Translations under genes and position numbers: made by a program
The notes under the pieces: model-generated
Database searches by the model: none
What the model was told of the DNA's origin: nothing
The model's input: only the letters and a program-made list of their open reading frames with translations
Shown: positions 5,746 through 10,868 of the stretch, in pieces
Numbering within the stretch: position 1 is the first letter of the stretch
How the letters are laid out: the number at the start of each line of letters is the position of its first letter
Assembly (NCBI GenBank): GCA_900548705.1
Contig: URLF01000083.1
Span: forward strand, 1-10,868
Reading direction: 5' to 3'
DNA length: 10,868 bases
Source of the DNA: an uncultured Porphyromonadaceae bacterium
Lineage (GTDB): Bacteria > Bacteroidota > Bacteroidia > Bacteroidales > Muribaculaceae

Positions 5746-8559
5746 ATGATGCGACAATTACTTTCCCGGCTGCGAGCCTGTTCGCACCCATCGGCATGGC
5801 TCATCATGCCCCTCCTGTTGGCCCTCCTCCTGCCGGCCAAATCAAACGCGGCTACTTTACCTGCCGGCGACCCCGACCATGAATTCACCGTCGACCATGT
5901 GACTTACAAATGTTACTTCAAACAAAAGTTCGAGTCTTCCAATCCAACTCCGACCACCAAAGGGACAATGTATTATGACGTATATGCTGTCCCTGAAAAC
6001 ACTGACATAACCCATGCCGCCATAAGGCTCAACTGGGGTTGGGATCTTGAGGACTATATTCCAACCGACGAACCTGGTTACAGACCTTGTCAATATCATT
6101 ATACAACCAAATTGGACTCCGGTTCATGGGGAAGCTGCAATTCATTAAAACGCCTGGAACTGATTGTAGCCCAAAGGTCGTTCAACGATAATGACTTTAA
6201 CACCACGGACTTGGCGCCGCTTAATCAGCTCCCCTCCCTGACTATGATTTTTGTGACGGGAGGAAACTATTATACTTCCGAAACACAAAGCCCCTATCAC
6301 ATCTTCAAGAACACCAGCTCTAAAGTGACGTTTTATTCCAATCTGACTCTATATAAAGGCTCCAAATCTTATCTCCTTCAGAAAACATCAATAGGTGAAT
6401 TCGCCTCCTCCCTGTTGGTGGAGAACACTCTTGACAAGGATATGGAGAACTGTAACTCGACGGGATGTTCTCCAAAAGTGGAAGTGAGTGGAGCCCATAC
6501 GGGGCCAAATCCAACATTCTACCCGGTCACCCATAATGAGACCGGAAAGATGACCACCCCGTTGATTGGCAAATTCTATTATCGGCTAAGCATCAACGAG
6601 CTGGTAGGCAAGCATTACATAGATTTCATAAACAAGCCCATCGAATTGGGAGCCGATATTTTCGAAGAATGTTTTGAGTTCAAGAGAGGCATGGCTTACG
6701 AAATCATGCGACTGAACAATTCGAAGATTTCCGAATACGGATACAAGAACATCCATGTAATAGACGCCTCGAATGCGAATGGCTCCCCCCTCAATAGCAA
6801 TGCTGACGGTTCTTATTTCCTGCCTAAAGGCAAGTACCATATCCATTTGAGATATGACAATATATATATGAGAGTCGAACACGAAGTCGAGGCATGGGAT
6901 GCCATCGGGCTTCAGATTACTACGACTCCACATAGCGTCAGCGTCAAGGCGTCTGTTGATTCCTCGCTTGACGAGCTCAATGACGGAGCTGTGTACGGCA
7001 TAGCGGAAATCAACGATAACGGCGATGTCATCCGGTTTGTACCTTTCGACGAAAACTCCAACGCCACCCTCATTCAGTCCGAGCACAAATTCAAGACAAC
7101 TGATGCTTACAATGTTGATACGTACCAGCAATCCCACCCCTTCGAGAATATTATCAGGTGGTCGTTATGTTCAAAAGTAAGCGGTCATTTTGTTCTTTCC
7201 ATGCCAAGGAATCCGTCATACGACAATCAGAGCTGGAGCTGCTTCTCCCTGAAACACACCGACAGTGTAGTCATTGGGTTCGACCCGCTGCGCTCAAATG
7301 GATACATCTCCGACAAAAACAAATGCGGCGTAATCTACAATGGCCACAAATATAAACCTCAAAGCAACGAGTCCTGGCAAGTGGAGATTCCCGATCTCCT
7401 CCCCGACGCATATAACCGTATCCAGCTTTTTTATGAATATGACGGGGTGGAATATGTGTCGAATGAAATTTCCGTGAGAACAGCTCAGATAAAAGTCACA
7501 CCTTCAGTTTCGCCAAAAACTCAGTCGGCGACCGTGAAATTCGGCTTGACTTCTTTTTCGCAAAATCAAGGAGAAATTGAATATGACAACTGGAAGGTTT
7601 ACACAAAGTATCCTGAAAAATGGGTCAACGTTGACGTCGAGCCGACAGGCAAAAACATTTTCGAGATATCGGGCCTGACCCCATGGGAATCTTATATCCT
7701 GTATGTGGACTGCTATTACCGCAGGAAATCAGACGGCACGAGGACGCAAATTTCATCCACCCTACAGGTCTCTTTCTCCACACCCGCTGTGAAATGGAAC
7801 AACGGGGAGGCGCAGGCGCTGACCACCACCAAAGCCAGACTGACCTATTCGACGAATCTTGAAAATATGGCTGACACTTATGTCGAATGGCGCAGGGTTG
7901 ACGCGCCGTCTGTGGTTCAAAGCACCAAGGCCGTCTGTCCGGTGGTCGAGGGCCGTCTGGTCGGCGTGCTGAACAACCTGAATCCGGATGTATATTATCA
8001 GTTCCGACCGGTCTACGAGAATGGTTCAACGAAAGTCTATGGTGATTGGGTCGGTATTTTCACCGGGGATGCCAATGTATGGTTCGACCCGGAAGTTGAG
8101 ACCCGTCCGGCCCGCGTCCGGGGCAACGGCCCCGTCACATTGCGCGGTTCCGTATTGCCCGGGAGCGGTGAAATCAGCGAGCAAGGCTTCGAAATCTGGC
8201 CGAGCGAGGAACCATCTTCCGCCGGAATGTCCGCGCCCCATCGTGCGGAATCAGCCCACCGTTTCGTGACTTGTGACGGAATAAGCATGTCAGTTGACAT
8301 ATCCGACCTCGCAGGCGGCACCACTTACGTTTACCGTACTTATGCCAAAGTCAACGGCGTTATACACACAGGCAATGAAGAGACATTCGACATCCCCGGC
8401 ACCGGAGCCGTCGATGGCATCGCTGTCGATGAGGAGACACCGGAGGTGGTAGGTTACTACAACCTGCAGGGTGTCCGCTCGGAGCGTCCTTTCGATGGCA
8501 TGAACATCGTTATCTACTCCAACGGGAAGACCGAAAAGCGCGTCTTCAAAAACCTGTAA
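5746..8559 (+). CDS. Large secreted modular protein A (Fn3-like modules, sorting-type C-terminus)
   Basis: 937 residues from a double ATG. Residues 1-36 form a signal peptide: a basic start (RQLLSRLR), hydrophobic 18-30, and likely cleavage after SNA. The N-terminal ~370 residues are beta-rich and not recognised; VDHVTYKCY and SCNSLKRLELI recall BspA-type proteins only faintly. Fn3-like beta-sandwich modules follow at about 581-678, 680-775 and 783-885 (typical strands LTYSTNL, TYVEWRR, NLNPDVYYQFRPVYE, VTLRGSVLPGSGEISEQGFEIWP). The last 42 residues (896-937: YYNLQGVRSERPFDGMNIV, then a basic tail) resemble the second half of a T9SS type A sorting domain, as found shortened in many Bacteroidales proteins. 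Likely located at the surface or outside the cell, perhaps in adhesion or binding; no catalytic motif seen. The second secreted protein, 142 nt downstream, shares its leader motif and C-terminal modules. Confidence 0.85.
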   Translation: MMRQLLSRLRACSHPSAWLIMPLLLALLLPAKSNAATLPAGDPDHEFTVDHVTYKCYFKQKFESSNPTPTTKGTMYYDVYAVPENTDITHAAIRLNWGWDLEDYIPTDEPGYRPCQYHYTTKLDSGSWGSCNSLKRLELIVAQRSFNDNDFNTTDLAPLNQLPSLTMIFVTGGNYYTSETQSPYHIFKNTSSKVTFYSNLTLYKGSKSYLLQKTSIGEFASSLLVENTLDKDMENCNSTGCSPKVEVSGAHTGPNPTFYPVTHNETGKMTTPLIGKFYYRLSINELVGKHYIDFINKPIELGADIFEECFEFKRGMAYEIMRLNNSKISEYGYKNIHVIDASNANGSPLNSNADGSYFLPKGKYHIHLRYDNIYMRVEHEVEAWDAIGLQITTTPHSVSVKASVDSSLDELNDGAVYGIAEINDNGDVIRFVPFDENSNATLIQSEHKFKTTDAYNVDTYQQSHPFENIIRWSLCSKVSGHFVLSMPRNPSYDNQSWSCFSLKHTDSVVIGFDPLRSNGYISDKNKCGVIYNGHKYKPQSNESWQVEIPDLLPDAYNRIQLFYEYDGVEYVSNEISVRTAQIKVTPSVSPKTQSATVKFGLTSFSQNQGEIEYDNWKVYTKYPEKWVNVDVEPTGKNIFEISGLTPWESYILYVDCYYRRKSDGTRTQISSTLQVSFSTPAVKWNNGEAQALTTTKARLTYSTNLENMADTYVEWRRVDAPSVVQSTKAVCPVVEGRLVGVLNNLNPDVYYQFRPVYENGSTKVYGDWVGIFTGDANVWFDPEVETRPARVRGNGPVTLRGSVLPGSGEISEQGFEIWPSEEPSSAGMSAPHRAESAHRFVTCDGISMSVDISDLAGGTTYVYRTYAKVNGVIHTGNEETFDIPGTGAVDGIAVDEETPEVVGYYNLQGVRSERPFDGMNIVIYSNGKTEKRVFKNL
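8431..8559 (+). repeat. Near-identical 3' cassette, copy 1 (sorting-signal coding)
   Basis: These 129 nt match 10415-10543 at 125 positions. The match begins at the codons for EETPEVV and stops at the TAA. Flanking DNA on both sides is clearly different. Confidence 0.9.
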
Positions 8560-8571
8560 CCCTCATTATAC

Positions 8572-8624
8572 GAATGAACTGCACCTAAAAGTCCATAACA
8601 AGACTTTTGGAATGCAGTTCATTC
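8572..8624. terminator. Two-part hairpin between the secreted-protein genes
   Basis: GAATGAACTGCA (8572-8583) pairs perfectly with TGCAGTTCATTC (8613-8624). After a small internal loop, AAAAGTC (8587-8593) pairs with GACTTTT (8602-8608) around an 8-nt loop. No T tract follows, so it may be a weak terminator or processing site rather than a strong stop. I see no TAnnTTTG promoter between it and the second gene at 8702, which suggests read-through. Confidence 0.6.
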
Positions 8625-8701
8625 CCAGACATCCTTCAATTATCCCATCTCATTGTTTTTTTCAACAAATCAGGAAGCACAATATTAAAATTCAATCAAT
8701 T

Positions 8702-10543
8702 ATGATGTCACGACTACTATCCCGCCTGCGGACTCAATTGTGGGTTCTCGTAACCATCTCAATTTTGCTCGTCATCTCTTACCCGGCGCAGACTTATGCC
8801 TCGGAAATCGCTGACAAAGCCCCCCACAACAGCTCGACGTTAACGCTCACTCATATTGATTTGTATTTAGAGGATTATGATGGAGTAGGTGGTGATATGA
8901 CAGGAATAGCTGAAGTTACCTTTGATGAAAATGAACCAAGCGGATACAAGGTGCTGCAATATGTAAATTTTGATGGTAACGGAAAAGCGTCCTTTAACCC
9001 CTATACGAAGACATTCCGTAGCAATGCGCATCAAATACTCGCGGAAATGATATTTGGCGCAGACCGCAGTGAATTCTATTACCATTTTTATTGGTACTGG
9101 GATTGGGACTTCCTTTTATGTCCATATCTTCTTGATTCAGACAATACTCCAACCTTAATTTATGAACCTGATTGGGTTCGCGCATGGGGTGCAAATCCGG
9201 AGTTTGACAATGTCCAAAAAGATGCGGGGCATGGGTATCCAAACCATATATCTTTTAAGGTAGACCAATTAAAAGAAGTTCACCCTGGCCTAACAAACTA
9301 TGGTTTCATTGATGCTGACGGGAACAAGACAAAGGATGGTATTATTGAGCTTATTCCACATTATTATTTCTCCAATGAGTACACCACGTTCAAAATATAT
9401 CTCGAAATTGATGGGAAAGAATATCATTCTGACCTTAGCCTGAAAGTTCCGGGAGTAATGCCACTCACTTGCGAAACATCCACCCAAACGGCTAAACTAT
9501 CTAACAAGGATTCCAATGGCCATATCATATCTGACATTGACAATGAATTCGGCCACCGGGAATATGAGGAAATGAAGTTGACGCTGGAGAATGGAAAGGC
9601 TTTTCTTCCACATAAGACGGGGGACTGTGAGTACACATTCCGCCATCTGCCCCCGGACACTGAGTTTGAAGTAACATTCATCCCTTATTATGTCCAGCAT
9701 TCAACCGGAAAGCGTATGAGGATTGACCGGGGCATACAACCGGTAATCACAGGGAAAACCGCGACTCCATATTGGACGGGTGGAAGATGCCAGCTGGTTT
9801 CCTCCAACAAGGCGAGGGTCATGTACCCGACAAACCTTGAGCAAACGACTGACTCTTATGTGGAATGGCGCGTGGCCGGCTCAACTGATGAGACTGACAT
9901 ACACAAGGCGGAGGGGCCGGTGGTGAACGGCCAGCTGATTGGAATACTGGAGGGGCTTGACCCGACGGCCAATTATGAGTGTCGTCCGGTATATGAGATT
10001 GACGGCAGAAGGTATGCCGGAGATTGGGTGCAGGTCTCCACGGCTGGGGCCGAGGGTTGGTATGAACCGGCAATTTACGCGCAACCGTCAGAAATCGAGG
10101 AGGATGAATCCGTGACTTTGCGCGGGGCGGTGCTGCCGGGGAGCGGCGAGGTGACCGAACAAGGCTTCGAGATCTGGCCGCAGGAGACGGCGCAAAACAC
10201 GGGAGGGGCTGCAGGTCATCGGGCGCAGGCATCCCACAGGTTTATCCCCTGCGAGGGTATCAGCATGTCGGCGAATCTCTCCGACCTCACTCCGGGCAGC
10301 ACATATCTTTACCGCGTTTACGCCAAGGCCGATGGCAAGACCGTCACCGGGGACACGGCTTCAATCTCTGTCCCGGGTGGTGTGTCGGATATAGGGCGCG
10401 TGACTGTTTTCGAGGAGGAGACCCCGGAGGTGGTAGGTTACTACAACCTGCAGGGTGTCCGCTCGGAGCGTCCTTTCGATGGCATGAACATCGTTGTCTA
10501 CTCCAACGGAAAGACCGAAAAGCGCGTATTCAAAAACCTGTAA
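8702..10543 (+). CDS. Secreted modular protein B, partial paralogue of the preceding gene
   Basis: 613 residues from a double ATG; an in-frame codon at 8612 lies inside the intergenic hairpin and is rejected. Residues 1-33 form a signal peptide whose start (MMSRLLSRLR) echoes the upstream protein, with likely cleavage after TYA. Residues 34-245 are unrecognised, unlike the partner, and clearly more AT-rich in DNA; they include a dense aromatic patch (FYYHFYWYWDWDF, about 124-136). Fn3-like modules follow at about 248-352, 356-440 and 455-560. The last two resemble the partner's C-terminal modules (YVEWR, GDWV, TLRGAVLPGSGEVTEQGFEIWP). Residues 572-613 are the same sorting-type tail, nearly identical in DNA. 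Likely exported and surface-associated by the same route; ligand unknown. A strong terminator follows 20 nt after the stop, closing the two-gene unit. Confidence 0.85.
   Translation: MMSRLLSRLRTQLWVLVTISILLVISYPAQTYASEIADKAPHNSSTLTLTHIDLYLEDYDGVGGDMTGIAEVTFDENEPSGYKVLQYVNFDGNGKASFNPYTKTFRSNAHQILAEMIFGADRSEFYYHFYWYWDWDFLLCPYLLDSDNTPTLIYEPDWVRAWGANPEFDNVQKDAGHGYPNHISFKVDQLKEVHPGLTNYGFIDADGNKTKDGIIELIPHYYFSNEYTTFKIYLEIDGKEYHSDLSLKVPGVMPLTCETSTQTAKLSNKDSNGHIISDIDNEFGHREYEEMKLTLENGKAFLPHKTGDCEYTFRHLPPDTEFEVTFIPYYVQHSTGKRMRIDRGIQPVITGKTATPYWTGGRCQLVSSNKARVMYPTNLEQTTDSYVEWRVAGSTDETDIHKAEGPVVNGQLIGILEGLDPTANYECRPVYEIDGRRYAGDWVQVSTAGAEGWYEPAIYAQPSEIEEDESVTLRGAVLPGSGEVTEQGFEIWPQETAQNTGGAAGHRAQASHRFIPCEGISMSANLSDLTPGSTYLYRVYAKADGKTVTGDTASISVPGGVSDIGRVTVFEEETPEVVGYYNLQGVRSERPFDGMNIVVYSNGKTEKRVFKNL
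10415..10543 (+). repeat. Near-identical 3' cassette, copy 2
   Basis: Partner of 8431-8559, with four mismatches in 129 nt. Two of the four change the protein (Asp/Glu lies just outside; Ile to Val is inside), and the others are silent. Identity ends at the stop codon. Confidence 0.9.
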
Positions 10544-10563
10544 CATAACTTTGATATTCCCGC

Positions 10564-10603
10564 GTCTGTGTGTCAACCTTTATTTTGTTGACACACAGAC
10601 TTT
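10564..10603 (+). terminator. Intrinsic terminator after the second secreted-protein gene
   Basis: GTCTGTGTGTCAAC (10564-10577) pairs perfectly over 14 bp with GTTGACACACAGAC (10587-10600) around a 9-nt loop, followed by TTTATTAT. It begins 20 nt after the stop codon. Confidence 0.8.
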
Positions 10604-10628
10604 ATTATGACCATTAATAATACCACGA

Positions 10629-10868
10629 GGGGATTCACGCAATCCCACGGGGAGATTCTCTCCGACGATTCCGGAGGAATCCTTTGTCTGAATAGCCGTG
10701 GGTTGGCGCGAGTGCAAAGCCCCCTTTTGGGGGCTGGCACGAAGCGGCGACCCACGGTTGTGTTTCGCCCAAAAATGGAAGTCGGGAGCAATCATTTTTG
10801 ACATCACAGTTTTTGCCGGATATCAAAAAAGATTCCTCCGGAATCCGTCACTCCTCTCCGATGACCGT
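10629..10868. repeat. Hairpin-chain intergenic element, running to the window edge
   Basis: Successive inverted repeats: GGGATT/AATCCC (10630-10646), GGAGA/TCTCC (10651-10663), GATTCC/GGAATC (10667-10681), then a nested structure with outer stem CCGTGGGT/ACCCACGG (10696-10703 with 10750-10757), middle GTGC/GCAC, and apical AGCCCCC/GGGGGCT with a TTTT loop (10718-10735). GATTCCTCCGGAATC at 10831-10845 is the exact reverse complement of 10667-10681, so a 15-bp inverted repeat brackets the nested stem. Short open frames here are palindrome artefacts. It resembles dispersed CCGTGGGT-type repeats I recall from Bacteroidetes genomes; that link is inference. Confidence 0.6.

Noticed and set aside
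5502..5882. 126-residue open frame in the gene-free region
   Set aside because: It runs through stem-forming repeats and into the start of the secreted-protein gene in another frame, with an untypical composition.
10546..10553. TAACTTTG resembling a -7 promoter element
   Set aside because: It has no TTTG at the right distance upstream and leads straight into the terminator hairpin.
10607..10801. 64-residue plus-strand frame and several minus-strand frames at the right edge
   Set aside because: They read through nested inverted repeats; coding potential on both strands is a by-product of the palindromes.

Overview
The window looks like chromosomal DNA of a gut-type member of the Bacteroidales. 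The evidence is promoters of the TTTG / TAnnTTTG Bacteroidetes type, almost no Shine-Dalgarno sequences, a DUF3316-like protein, lipoproteins with Bacteroidetes-style signals, and two secreted proteins ending in a short sorting-type tail. The fairly GC-rich coding DNA fits Muribaculaceae or a relative better than Bacteroides itself; that placement is inference. I saw no rRNA, tRNA, transposase, CRISPR array or prophage structural gene.

Layout. (1) 3-1858: the 3' part of a DUF3316-type gene, then an S41-family peptidase lipoprotein 29 nt downstream, probably one transcript. (2) 1859-2219: an intergenic block of 9-10 nt periodic repeats folded into two very long hairpins, then a clear promoter. 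(3) 2220-3341: a lipoprotein substrate-binding protein of the BtuF/FepB class, with no permease or ATPase beside it. (4) 3342-3596: a 17-nt tandem repeat and a 14-bp hairpin. (5) 3597-4190: a zinc-dependent N-acetylmuramoyl-L-alanine amidase, convergent with an EamA/DMT membrane transporter on the minus strand (4205-5086).

(6) 5087-5745: a long gene-free stretch. It holds the transporter's promoter, a 98-nt tract with no G on the plus strand (G-run rich on the minus strand), a textbook plus-strand promoter, and about 340 nt of strongly foldable sequence. That last part is either a structured small RNA or a long leader for the next gene. (7) 5746-8559 and 8702-10543: two tandem secreted modular proteins with different N-terminal regions, related C-terminal Fn3-like modules, and an almost identical 129-nt 3' end. 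Hairpins follow both genes. (8) 10607-10868: a chain of nested inverted repeats resembling a dispersed intergenic element.

How the parts may work together. Most products act in the cell envelope: a putative outer-membrane barrel protein, two lipoproteins, a murein amidase, an inner-membrane transporter and two surface or secreted proteins. There is no single obvious pathway. The most distinctive parts are the paired secreted proteins with their shared 3' cassette and foldable leader, and the high density of hairpin elements between genes.
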